This document shows, in pieces, positions 1-7,410 of a DNA stretch of 12,606 nt. The DNA comes from Bacteroidota bacterium (GTDB lineage Bacteria; Bacteroidota; Ignavibacteria; UBA10030; UBA8401). Made by a program: the position numbers and the translations under genes. The notes beneath the pieces are model-generated. The model was not told where the DNA came from. It did not search any database and saw only the letters and a list, made by a program, of their open reading frames with translations. Numbering within the stretch: the first letter of the stretch is position 1; each line of letters opens with the position of its first letter. The stretch spans positions 1 to 12,606 of the forward strand of contig JALNZH010000080.1 in the NCBI GenBank assembly GCA_023229405.1, written 5' to 3'.

Positions 1-1
1 A

Positions 2-493
2 ACCACCGTCTGTTTCATCGGTTCATCCGGCGCCGGGAAATCGACATTGATTAATCGGTTGATTGGCCGTGAGAAACTTCTGACTCAAGAAGTCCGAGAA
101 GAAGATTCCCGGGGGAAACACACCACGACACACCGGGAATTAATTCCTCTGCAAAATGGCGGCTGCGTGATTGACACACCAGGTCTGCGCGAATTAGGAT
201 TGTGGGAAGTGGACAGCAGCATTGATAACACGTTTCCGGATATTGCCGAACTGGCATTGGAATGTAAATTCACCGATTGCACACACACACACGAACCGGG
301 CTGCGCGGTTCAAGCAGCCATTGATGACGGTACATTAGAAGCCGGACGGTATCACAGTTATGTGAAACTGCAAAAGGAAGCGGATTTCATCGCAGCAAAA
401 ACGGATATCACAAAACAACAGGAACGCAAAGCAAAAGAGAAAAAGATGGGTAAGAATATTAAAGAGATCCTGAAAATGAAGCGGAAAAAATAG
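2..493 (+). CDS. rsgA: Ribosome small subunit-dependent GTPase A (RsgA/YjeQ), 3' part only
   Basis: RsgA is a circularly permuted GTPase that binds the 30S subunit late in its assembly and is released on GTP hydrolysis. Its start lies before the window; the frame is open from base 2 and gives 163 residues. Visible are the G1 P-loop GSSGAGKST, the G2 region GKHTTTHRE, and the G3 box DTPG. After these comes the family's zinc-binding signature C-x4-C-x-H-x5-C (CKFTDCTHTHEPGCAV), then a helical, very basic C-terminal tail ending in MKRKK. The N-terminal OB fold and the G4/G5 motifs, which precede G1 in this permuted family, are outside the window. P-loop, switch and zinc knuckle in this order are diagnostic. 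The next gene begins 59 bases downstream on the same strand. No frame damage is visible. Confidence 0.95.
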   Translation, partial: TTVCFIGSSGAGKSTLINRLIGREKLLTQEVREEDSRGKHTTTHRELIPLQNGGCVIDTPGLRELGLWEVDSSIDNTFPDIAELALECKFTDCTHTHEPGCAVQAAIDDGTLEAGRYHSYVKLQKEADFIAAKTDITKQQERKAKEKKMGKNIKEILKMKRKK

Positions 494-552
494 TTAAGAG
501 ATGGTGTCCACTATTTACGTGGATATCATTTGAGTATCTCCTTCTGCACAAC

Positions 553-1863
553 ATGAGTACAAAATCCTCAATTCCCCGCAATGTTGTTGTGCTCGGCATC
601 GTCAGCCTCTTCACCGATGCAGCAACGGAAATGATTTATCCTTTGCTGCCGCTCTTCATTGCCACACTTGGTTCCGGTGCAATCATGCTCGGTATTATCG
701 AAGGGGTCGCCGAAACGACGGCTTCCCTGCTGAAACTTGCCAGCGGTATCATCTCCGACAAACTCGGGAAACGAAAAACACTTGTTGTGATTGGCTACTC
801 AATTTCTTCCTTCACGCGTCCATTAATCGGTATTGTGAGCGATGCGTGGCAAATTGCGATCATCCGCACCATGGACCGCGTGGGCAAAGGAATCCGCACG
901 TCACCGCGGGATGCATTGATTGCATCATCGGTCAGCCACGATATTCGGGGAAAAGCGTATGGATTTCACCGCGCGATGGATCATACCGGCGCGGTGATCG
1001 GGCCAGTCCTGTGCATTGCTACACTCGCCGTGTTGATTCTTTTTTTCGGCATGACCGATCTTTCTGCAATCTTACGCACTATATTCCTTTTATCCATTAT
1101 TCCCGGTGCACTGGCGTTATTAACATTGGTATTGTTCGTCCAAGAAAACACTGATGGACTCAAAAGCGGTTCAGGATTTTCCTTCATGCTCCGCTCATAC
1201 GATCGTAATTTTAAATCCTTTCTCTTCATCATCGCATTTTTCACTCTAGGAAATTCATCCGATGCCTTTATGCTGTTCCGCATTCAGGAAGCAATGCGGG
1301 AGAGCAGCACCCTGCGGGACATCATCATGTCTGTGCCGTTGCTGAACACCATGGTAAATAGTTTTACCGATGAACACGTACAGAAACAATTCGCGAATAT
1401 TTTATTTCTTCCGCTGGTTTGGTCGTTTTTTCATATCATTAAAACTCTTTTTTCTACACCGCTCGATTCACTTTCTGACCGCATCGGGAGAAAATTGGTG
1501 ATCACTATCGGCTGGGGTTTATACGCGTTCGTTTATTTGGGGTTTGCATTTCTGGACAGTCTTCCCGAAGGCTGGCAGATCGTAGCAACATTTATTCTCT
1601 TTTCACTCTATGCTGTTTATTATGCTTTTACAGAAGGTGCGGAAAAAGCATTTGTTGCGGATGCTGTTGCGCCGCATCTTCGTGGAAGTGCATTCGGCAT
1701 GTACAATTTTGCCATCGGCATCGCTACGCTTCCGGCAAGCATTGCTTTCGGAATTATCTACAACGCCTTCGGCGGAACTGCCGCCTTCGGCATGGGTGCG
1801 TGTATTTCGTTTATCTCCATGATTCTCTTAACATTTCTTGTACACGAACCAAGACAGAAATAA
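553..1863 (+). CDS. MFS transporter, MJ1317-like family
   Basis: A 436-residue inner-membrane protein with about 12 hydrophobic segments, of the major facilitator superfamily. The stretch RVGKGIRTSPRDALIA (residues 109-124) is the hallmark of the MJ1317-like MFS subgroup, whose substrates are mostly unknown. MFS motif-A-like sequences occur after the second segment of each half: GIISDKLGKRK at about 65-75 and DSLSDRIGRK at about 305-314. Compared with my memory of relatives, the loop after NSSDAF (residues 248-283) looks about 30 residues longer than usual. The ATG at 553 is chosen because the protein begins just before the first membrane segment; no good Shine-Dalgarno sequence precedes it. 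It lies 59 bases after rsgA and may be co-transcribed. The substrate cannot be told from sequence. Confidence 0.9.
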   Translation: MSTKSSIPRNVVVLGIVSLFTDAATEMIYPLLPLFIATLGSGAIMLGIIEGVAETTASLLKLASGIISDKLGKRKTLVVIGYSISSFTRPLIGIVSDAWQIAIIRTMDRVGKGIRTSPRDALIASSVSHDIRGKAYGFHRAMDHTGAVIGPVLCIATLAVLILFFGMTDLSAILRTIFLLSIIPGALALLTLVLFVQENTDGLKSGSGFSFMLRSYDRNFKSFLFIIAFFTLGNSSDAFMLFRIQEAMRESSTLRDIIMSVPLLNTMVNSFTDEHVQKQFANILFLPLVWSFFHIIKTLFSTPLDSLSDRIGRKLVITIGWGLYAFVYLGFAFLDSLPEGWQIVATFILFSLYAVYYAFTEGAEKAFVADAVAPHLRGSAFGMYNFAIGIATLPASIAFGIIYNAFGGTAAFGMGACISFISMILLTFLVHEPRQK

Positions 1864-1914
1864 GACTGGTGCATCTGAGATGAGTTTTCTCTGAGCAGTA
1901 ATTAATAATCCCCC

Positions 1915-1945
1915 TTGTCTTTTACTTACAGCAACAGTAACTTTG
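1915..1945 (+). promoter_or_regulatory. Putative Bacteroidota-type promoter of the Ig-domain lipoprotein gene
   Basis: TTG at 1915-1917 is followed, after 20 bases, by TAACTTTG at 1938-1945. The second element matches the TAnnTTTG (-7) consensus of the primary sigma factor in Bacteroidota, and the first sits where its TTTG/TTG (-33) element would be. It lies 35-65 bases before the lipoprotein ATG and after the MFS stop, a sensible place for a separate promoter. A single match of this length can occur by chance. Confidence 0.5.
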
Positions 1946-1965
1946 TACTGTACCTAACATCGTTT

Positions 1966-1972
1966 AGGAGGT
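1966..1972 (+). promoter_or_regulatory. Strong Shine-Dalgarno site for the lipoprotein gene
   Basis: AGGAGGT stands 7 bases before the ATG at 1980, an almost perfect anti-16S match that fixes the start codon. Most genes here have weak or no such site, so this one is probably translated efficiently. Confidence 0.75.
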
Positions 1973-1979
1973 ATCTGTC

Positions 1980-3374
1980 ATGAAAACGCTCCTGCTGTAC
2001 CTCACCCTCACTATACTTCTGCTCTTCGGCTGCAAAGAAACAATCATCGAAGAACGGATCCCGAAAGAATATACCAACGATCTGCTTCATGCTGACTTGA
2101 TCGGGACAGTATTACCGGCTACAAGCAAAGCGATGGTCTATATCAGTCAAACTACCATTGTTGACTCACAGCAGATCGATCCAGCAAACGGAACATTTAC
2201 CTTCCACGATCTGCGAAGCGGCAACTACGACGTCATCATCCGGAGCAATAGTTTCCGAACATTCAAAAAAACGAATCTGCAGCTCGACGGCGGAAACATC
2301 GTTTATCTCGGAGAAATTACTCTTTCAACCATTCCGGACGAAATTGAGAGTCACTATCCGGCGGACAGTGATGAGATTGTGTATGATTGGCGGTACGGCA
2401 GAATTACTATTTCCGTTTTATTCAATCAGTCAATGGACAGAGTGAGTGTTGAAAAAGCATTCTCCACATCTCCTGCCAGTGAAGGAATTTTCACCTGGGG
2501 ATATTACACAACACTTCCCTACGGCGGCTTATATAATGCACCAAACGATTTAAAATTTTCAGACGGATTCGACCGCGGCGCTACCATCACTACCTTCAGC
2601 AAGGTAAAATCCATGACCTACACATTTTCGCGGAAAGATTCATACGTCGATTCCACCTATGACGTCACCATCGGCACCGGCGCAAAAGATTCATCAGGAA
2701 AAGCAATTCGCTTCCCGCTGAAGTTCACCTTTAAAACAGTGCAGTCATATGTCACTCAATCTGGCATTCAAACGACACCGGTGCACGGCGATATTAATGT
2801 TTCCCCCATTACATACAGCGGCATCTCACTACGGTTCCCGCGGCGAATGGACAAACAATCGACTGAAGATGCAATTTCCATAACACCTTCTATGAACAAA
2901 GTGTTTCTCTGGGGGGAAGAAAACTCTCTTTCACTGTTCACCGGCGGACCGTTCCTCTCCGATACGCTGATAACGGTGTTTGTGGATAGTACGGCAAAGG
3001 ATAAGGATGGAATAAAACTCGGGCACCGATTTTCGTTCTCATTCCGCACTGCTCCGGTAGAATTGAATTATTCGTACCCGAACAACGGCGAAGTCTACGT
3101 TTCCACCTCTCGAACGATACAAATGAATTTTAATACGTATGTGGATCTTGTCAGTGTAAAGAACGGATGTTCCATCTCGCCCGCGGTAGCAGGAACATTC
3201 TCGTATTATAATTACGGATCGTATGATGCTCCCAACCAGGTAATTTTTACGCCGAACAGCACACTGCAATTGAATACCAAATATACTGTCACACTCTCCA
3301 CCGAAGTGAAAGATATTTATGGAATTCCGATGAAAACACCAGCGAGCTTCTCCTTCATCACCAGACCGAACTAA
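1980..3374 (+). CDS. Lipoprotein with three bacterial Ig-like (Big_5/SbsA-type) modules
   Basis: A 464-residue exported protein. The signal peptide (residues 1-17, hydrophobic core LLLYLTLTILLLF) ends in a lipobox LFGC, so Cys18 should be lipidated; the following Lys-Glu lacks the inner-membrane retention Asp. Residues about 38-115 resemble a carboxypeptidase-regulatory-like beta sandwich (GTFTFHDLRSGNYDVIIR). Three Ig-like repeats follow at about 117-254, 258-357 and 360-462. Each opens with a YP or P...V/S segment, then a strand with F-N/R-x-x-M/V-D, S-x-x-x-A/G-x-S-I/F-S/T-P, and ends with a D-x-x-G-x-P/L...F-F-x-T strand, the usual Big_5 pattern. No catalytic motif is visible; a structural, adhesive or cell-surface role is inferred. 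It has its own promoter-like element and a strong terminator, so it is probably monocistronic. Confidence 0.85.
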   Translation: MKTLLLYLTLTILLLFGCKETIIEERIPKEYTNDLLHADLIGTVLPATSKAMVYISQTTIVDSQQIDPANGTFTFHDLRSGNYDVIIRSNSFRTFKKTNLQLDGGNIVYLGEITLSTIPDEIESHYPADSDEIVYDWRYGRITISVLFNQSMDRVSVEKAFSTSPASEGIFTWGYYTTLPYGGLYNAPNDLKFSDGFDRGATITTFSKVKSMTYTFSRKDSYVDSTYDVTIGTGAKDSSGKAIRFPLKFTFKTVQSYVTQSGIQTTPVHGDINVSPITYSGISLRFPRRMDKQSTEDAISITPSMNKVFLWGEENSLSLFTGGPFLSDTLITVFVDSTAKDKDGIKLGHRFSFSFRTAPVELNYSYPNNGEVYVSTSRTIQMNFNTYVDLVSVKNGCSISPAVAGTFSYYNYGSYDAPNQVIFTPNSTLQLNTKYTVTLSTEVKDIYGIPMKTPASFSFITRPN

Positions 3375-3380
3375 AACGAT

Positions 3381-3401
3381 AAAGCCCGCTCAGCGGGCTT
3401 T
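3381..3401 (+). terminator. Rho-independent terminator after the lipoprotein gene, possibly bidirectional
   Basis: A perfect 9-bp stem AAAGCCCGC/GCGGGCTTT with a three-base loop starts six bases after the stop codon at 3374. It is followed by TGTTATAATA. On the minus strand the same hairpin is followed by TTTATCGTTTT, so it may also stop transcripts from the converging TerB-like gene. Confidence 0.85.
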
Positions 3402-3420
3402 GTTATAATATCGGACGAAA

Positions 3421-3448
3421 GTTGTCGCCCACCTTACCGGTGGACAAC
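3421..3448 (-). terminator. Bulged hairpin between the convergent genes, weak terminator candidate
   Basis: GTTGTC and CACC pair with GGTG and GACAAC around a short loop, with a three-base bulge on one side. It lies just past the stop of the minus-strand TerB-like gene. Only a short T run (TTT) follows on the minus strand, so termination here is uncertain; it may work with the stronger hairpin at 3381-3401. Confidence 0.35.
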
Positions 3449-3460
3449 AACTGATTCTTT

Positions 3461-3880
3461 TCACGAATATTGTACGGTGATATCTTTCGCTTCCATCGGC
3501 ACGGGAGAGTTTTGATTCCGTACCGCAGTCTCATACGCTTCTCGAAACCATGCCTCATCCAGGCCATTTTTTAATGCGGCATTTCGCAGCCACTCTTCTT
3601 CGGACGGGTGGAATTCCATATCTGAAAATGCAATCGCTAATCCATCCTTCACGAATTTTTCCGCCAATACCTTTGAGGTAAAAACCGGCAGAGTGTCTTC
3701 AATAAATTCGTTTTCCAATATATCATGGATTGCCGTATCGCAGAATTCTTTCTCAAAACCAAGCATTTTCCCTATATATTGCATTAGGGTAATCTCGGAA
3801 TCTGAGATCTTTCGGTCCTTCCGGATTAACAGTAACAGTCCCACAAAATAGTTGCTGCCGTCAATAATAGAGATTTGCAC
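3461..3880 (-). CDS. TerB-like small helical protein
   Basis: A 139-residue, all-helical, acidic protein. The segment with KDRKISDSEITLMQYIGKMLGF followed by a second helical repeat resembles the TerB-like fold (tellurite-resistance TerB and its many uncharacterised relatives), which binds metal through acidic residues and often sits near membranes. I recognise the fold only loosely. The start is a GTG with AGGGGGG a few bases upstream, which supports it. There is a 100-base gap from the preceding PLP-enzyme gene holding a TATAAT-like element and a hairpin, so it may be transcribed separately. No signal peptide or membrane segment is seen. A role in tellurite resistance should not be assumed, since no other ter genes are present. 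Confidence 0.65.
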   Translation of the reverse strand: MQISIIDGSNYFVGLLLLIRKDRKISDSEITLMQYIGKMLGFEKEFCDTAIHDILENEFIEDTLPVFTSKVLAEKFVKDGLAIAFSDMEFHPSEEEWLRNAALKNGLDEAWFREAYETAVRNQNSPVPMEAKDITVQYS

Positions 3881-3894
3881 GATGCCCCCCTTTC

Positions 3895-3918
3895 CATCCC
3901 GTGAAGTTGATCGGGATG
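3895..3918 (-). promoter_or_regulatory. Inverted repeat in the leader of the TerB-like gene
   Basis: CATCCCG and CGGGATG form a perfect 7-bp stem around a 10-base loop, 15 bases before the GTG start. It is not followed by a T run in the minus direction. It could be an operator or an mRNA leader hairpin; no regulator is identified. Confidence 0.35.
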
Positions 3919-3934
3919 AATGGACCAGTATAAT

Positions 3935-3940
3935 ATTATA
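3935..3940 (-). promoter_or_regulatory. TATAAT -10-like element before the TerB-like gene
   Basis: The minus strand reads TATAAT here, inside a near-palindromic TATAATATTATA, 55 bases before the GTG start. No convincing -35 partner is visible, and in Bacteroidota a TAnnTTTG element would be expected instead. It is kept only because the gap before the gene needs a promoter if the gene is expressed alone. Confidence 0.25.
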
Positions 3941-3980
3941 GCATTGCGAAAATATTCATCGCAGGCTATTTTTCCCTTCG

Positions 3981-5177
3981 TTACAGTTTCTTTATTGCCT
4001 GAAGAAAATCTGAGATCAGATCATCGATCCCTTCCACTCCAACCGAAATGCGGATCATTCCCGGCGTGACGCCATGCTGTTTCAGTTCCGACTCGCTCAT
4101 ATTAATATGTGAAGAATAGACAGGGATGCTTACCAGCGTTTCCACGCCACCAAGCGACATCGCGTTTACTGCCACATTCAACGAATCACACACCATTGCT
4201 GCTCCTTGCACTCCCCCTTTCACTTCAATCAGCACCATTGCACCGAATCCGCTCATTTGTTTTTTTGCTATAGCATGCTGCGGATGGGATGTTAGTCCTG
4301 GATACAGTACGCGCAGTACATTTTTTTGTTTTTCCAGTACACGTGCCAGCGCCATGGCATTTTCCGTTTGTTTCTGCACGCGAAGTTCGAACGTTTTCAG
4401 GCTGCGAGAAAGAAGAAATGCCGCGAACGGATCCGCACACCCCCCCAGATATTTGGCAATCTGACGGACTTGTTTCATATCGATTTTTGTTCCGATCACC
4501 GCACCTGCCAGCAGATCGCTGTGACCGCCGATGTATTTCGTGGCACTCTCCACTACAATATCAAACCCAATATCGAATGGTGCCTGGTGCAGGCATGAAG
4601 CGAACGTATTGTCTATCATCGTACGAATCCTGGCGCCCGATTTTTTTCCCGCCCTTTTCACTTCTGCGATGGCCCGGTACAGATCGATCAATTCCACAGT
4701 AGGATTAGTCGGCGATTCACAATAAAATAATTTTGTTCTCGGCGTAACGAGCATGGAAAGATCGGAGAGTTGTTTTCCATCGACATATTTTACCGATACA
4801 TTAAAGAGCGGCAGCACGTCGCGGAAAAAACGGTACGTCCCGCCGTACAGCATCGGTGTACTGATAATCTCATCCCCCGCTTTTACAATGGAGAGAATTG
4901 CTGTGGAGATTGCTGCCATGCCGGAGGAGAATAATACAGATGCATCAGCATCATACAACGCCGCCAATTTTTCTTCCACATCTTCAACAGATGGATTATG
5001 GTACCGAGAATAGACATACACGCTCGGATCGCCTTGTGCGTACCGGACCGCATCGTTCGAATTTTCGAACCGGTATGTGGAAGTCTGATAAATTGGTGTG
5101 GCGACCGGTCCTTTGTATGGATACAGTTTTTTCCCGTGAATGGCGCGTGTGGCGATGGAGGATTTTTTCATTTTCAT
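3981..5177 (-). CDS. Trans-sulfuration PLP enzyme (cystathionine gamma-synthase/lyase family)
   Basis: A 398-residue cytosolic fold-type I PLP enzyme of the Cys/Met metabolism family. Family signatures are clear: YSRYHNPS (56-63; Tyr and Arg touch the phosphate of the neighbouring subunit), SSGMAA (84-89, phosphate loop), YGGTY (111-115, stacking Tyr), ESPTNP (154-159), DNTFA (189-193, Asp to the PLP nitrogen), and SATKYIGGHSD with the Schiff-base Lys214. Length is normal for the family. The position of the methionine gamma-lyase cysteine (YGCT in those enzymes) is Gly here, which argues for cystathionine gamma-synthase or gamma-lyase rather than methionine gamma-lyase. The two cannot be separated by eye. 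I chose the ATG at 5177; an in-frame GTG at 5231 would add 18 unconserved residues and has no Shine-Dalgarno. It follows the amidase gene by 98 bases. Confidence 0.88.
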   Translation of the reverse strand: MKMKKSSIATRAIHGKKLYPYKGPVATPIYQTSTYRFENSNDAVRYAQGDPSVYVYSRYHNPSVEDVEEKLAALYDADASVLFSSGMAAISTAILSIVKAGDEIISTPMLYGGTYRFFRDVLPLFNVSVKYVDGKQLSDLSMLVTPRTKLFYCESPTNPTVELIDLYRAIAEVKRAGKKSGARIRTMIDNTFASCLHQAPFDIGFDIVVESATKYIGGHSDLLAGAVIGTKIDMKQVRQIAKYLGGCADPFAAFLLSRSLKTFELRVQKQTENAMALARVLEKQKNVLRVLYPGLTSHPQHAIAKKQMSGFGAMVLIEVKGGVQGAAMVCDSLNVAVNAMSLGGVETLVSIPVYSSHINMSESELKQHGVTPGMIRISVGVEGIDDLISDFLQAIKKL

Positions 5178-5275
5178 AACCGGAGTTTCCGGGAGATTGA
5201 AGTTGTGAACGAGTAGATCGAATTTACGCACCGTAGGCAGGGAAAATCTTTATGATGTTCCACATCTGTACACGG

Positions 5276-6880
5276 TTAACGATTTTCATCTTCATATTCA
5301 TTTTTATATCCTTTCAGTCCATTGAGAATTGCAGTGGCAATTTTCTTCTGTCCTGCGGGACTTCGCAAAAACCGTTCGTCCTTCACGTTAGAAAGGTATC
5401 CTGATTCTACAAGCACATTGGGCATGGATGCGCCAACAAGCACATAAAATCCCGCTTGTTTCACCGGCTGGCGCATACCTTCCATTTGTGCACTCATCGT
5501 CTCTTCCAACATCTCGGCATACCGTTCGCTTTGTTTTACATACGCGCTTTGCGCCATAGTGAGAATGATAAAATTCTCTTCTGTTAGTTCCTGGTAACGG
5601 TCTTCGTAATCCTTTTCCAACTTCACCACATCGTTTTCTTTTTCCGCGATTCGAATGGCGTCTTCAGTTTTACCGGGACGCAGAAGATAAATTTCGAATC
5701 CGTTTGCGGATGAAGGTTTCCGTTCGGTGGAATTACAGTGAATACTGATAAAGAGTTTTCCTTCGTTTTCGTTTGCGATCTGACCGCGGCGGTACAATTC
5801 TACAAAGCGGTCCGTTTTACGGGTAAACACTACTTTCACATCGGGCATTTCCTTTTTAATCATCTCTCCCAGTTTCAACGCGATGCCGAGTGCAATATCC
5901 TTTTCCCGGGTGCCGATAATGCCGATTGTTCCCGGATCATGTCCACCGTGACCGGGATCGATTACAACAACATCCAGTTTCCATTTTTCTTTTTGTTTGG
6001 CGATACTATTCACCACCTGTTGGCGCGCCCGGTCATTTTGTTTCCGTCGTATTGCCGCAGAATCGATTTTCGGATCGCTTATCGCTTCCGGTGCCGTCGG
6101 TATCAGTGTCAACAAAATATCGCTGCTCAACTGGTCCTGCACGATTTCGGATTGTTCCAACTTTCCACGAATCTGCAACGACAATTGAAGCGAAGTTTCG
6201 GATTGTACCGGTTTTATTCTCCTCACAATTCCATCGGTGTATGCAGTGTCAAACGCAACAGTATCACAGTACGCACCGGGAAGTGTCACGTAGATCCATT
6301 CGCCGATTTGCAGCGTCCGGTTAAAATCTTTTACGGGTGCGGAAAGGTGAATACGGAACAACGTGCCGTTTTTCTTTTCTTCAATTGAAAATCCGGTGAC
6401 ATTGGGTGCAGGCGATAATGAGTCCTGCTCTTGAACAACTTCTTGATAGGATGAGAGAGTTGAATCCACTGTCGATCTGAATAATGTCAACAGGTCGTTC
6501 GAGGATGCATAATAGTTTTGATCGTCATACAGAATGGGAGCAGTGAATTGATACACCCGGTTCCGTCGTAACTCTGCTGTTGTCACGACAATAAATGCAT
6601 TGCCGGCAGTGAACTTTAGTGTGACTCGGGGAAATTTTACTTCCAGTTTTTTTAACAACACATTTTCGTAATGGTCGGCGCCGAGGAATGACGAGAGGCT
6701 GCGGATTGCGATATACGTTCCTGAATCGGATCGGATAGTTTGTACAAATGCGTTCTTCTCCGATGTGCGGACGTTTAACGAATCGGATGAGTGGATCGAT
6801 TGCGAATGAAGACCCTCGGGAAGTAGGGCCGTCAGAATCGCTGAAAGAAAAATAAAAAAGCCCGATAGAATCCGTCTCAT
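5276..6880 (-). CDS. N-acetylmuramoyl-L-alanine amidase (AmiC/Amidase_3 type)
   Basis: A 534-residue exported zinc amidase that cleaves the bond between N-acetylmuramic acid and L-alanine in peptidoglycan, usually for cell separation. Residues 1-27 form a signal peptide (hydrophobic FFIFLSAILTALL, ending near LHSQS). Residues about 35-135 resemble a copper-amine-oxidase-N-like domain. Residues about 160-260 resemble an AMIN domain, which targets the enzyme to the cell wall or septum. The catalytic Amidase_3 domain spans 303-526: His311 in DPGHGGHD, Glu326 in TREKDIAL and His381 in SIHCN bind zinc, and Glu492 in VESGYLSN is the catalytic base. A helical insert at about 405-465 may be the autoinhibitory segment seen in AmiC relatives. 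Its ATG overlaps the yajQ stop as TAATG, suggesting translational coupling. Confidence 0.92.
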   Translation of the reverse strand: MRRILSGFFIFLSAILTALLPEGLHSQSIHSSDSLNVRTSEKNAFVQTIRSDSGTYIAIRSLSSFLGADHYENVLLKKLEVKFPRVTLKFTAGNAFIVVTTAELRRNRVYQFTAPILYDDQNYYASSNDLLTLFRSTVDSTLSSYQEVVQEQDSLSPAPNVTGFSIEEKKNGTLFRIHLSAPVKDFNRTLQIGEWIYVTLPGAYCDTVAFDTAYTDGIVRRIKPVQSETSLQLSLQIRGKLEQSEIVQDQLSSDILLTLIPTAPEAISDPKIDSAAIRRKQNDRARQQVVNSIAKQKEKWKLDVVVIDPGHGGHDPGTIGIIGTREKDIALGIALKLGEMIKKEMPDVKVVFTRKTDRFVELYRRGQIANENEGKLFISIHCNSTERKPSSANGFEIYLLRPGKTEDAIRIAEKENDVVKLEKDYEDRYQELTEENFIILTMAQSAYVKQSERYAEMLEETMSAQMEGMRQPVKQAGFYVLVGASMPNVLVESGYLSNVKDERFLRSPAGQKKIATAILNGLKGYKNEYEDENR

Positions 6881-7377
6881 TAGCGGTAATTGGTGAATTG
6901 AAGCGGCAGAGGAAATTCGATCCCGCGCAGATGCGCGATGATCCGTTGAAGGTCGTCTTTGTCTTTCCCCTGAACCCGTACCTGATCGTCCATGATGGAT
7001 GCCTGCACTTTAATCTTGGTATCCTTGATGATCTGCACAAGTTTTTTTGCGTTCTCCTTATCGATACCCACCAACAGAGTAATTTTTTGGCGGACAGTGC
7101 TGCCGGCTGCCGTTTCTATGGTGCTATATTTCAACGTTTTGATTGCGATTCCCCGTTTAATGAATTTATTCTGTAAAATGTCCACCACGGCTTTTAATCG
7201 GAAGTCATCTTCGGTATGAAGGGTGATTTCTTTTTCTTTTTCCACAAAGTCGATAGATGTTTTTGAATCTTTAAAATCGTAGCGGGTCAGGACTTCTTTC
7301 CGCGCCTGGTTCAGCGCGTTGTCTACTTCCTGCATGTTTACTTCAGAAACGATATCGAACGAATTTTGTTGTGCCAT
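6880..7377 (-). CDS. yajQ: YajQ family nucleotide-binding protein (DUF520)
   Basis: 165 residues, the family's normal size. N-terminal MAQQNSFDIVSEVNMQEVDN, then TRYDFKDSK, the paired alpha/beta repeats, and a C-terminal IMDDQVRVQGKDKDDLQ are all characteristic. YajQ proteins bind nucleotides; members in Xanthomonas and Pseudomonas bind cyclic di-GMP and act with transcription regulators, but most have no known role. Cytosolic, no signal peptide. ATG at 7377 agrees with the conserved N terminus. It lies 33 bases after the ogg2 stop and shares one base with the amidase start, so it sits in the middle of the minus-strand run. There is no obvious functional link to its neighbours. Confidence 0.95.
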   Translation of the reverse strand: MAQQNSFDIVSEVNMQEVDNALNQARKEVLTRYDFKDSKTSIDFVEKEKEITLHTEDDFRLKAVVDILQNKFIKRGIAIKTLKYSTIETAAGSTVRQKITLLVGIDKENAKKLVQIIKDTKIKVQASIMDDQVRVQGKDKDDLQRIIAHLRGIEFPLPLQFTNYR

Positions 7378-7410
7378 AGTCTTTTTCTGTAATGTACAAC
7401 GAATTACTCT

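Noticed and set aside
508..526. Small hairpin TCCAC/GTGGA between rsgA and the MFS gene
   Set aside because: The stem is only about 6 bp with no T run, so it is not a convincing terminator.
5178..5231. GTG start adding 18 residues to the PLP enzyme
   Set aside because: No Shine-Dalgarno precedes it and the extra residues do not resemble the family N terminus; kept only as an alternative.
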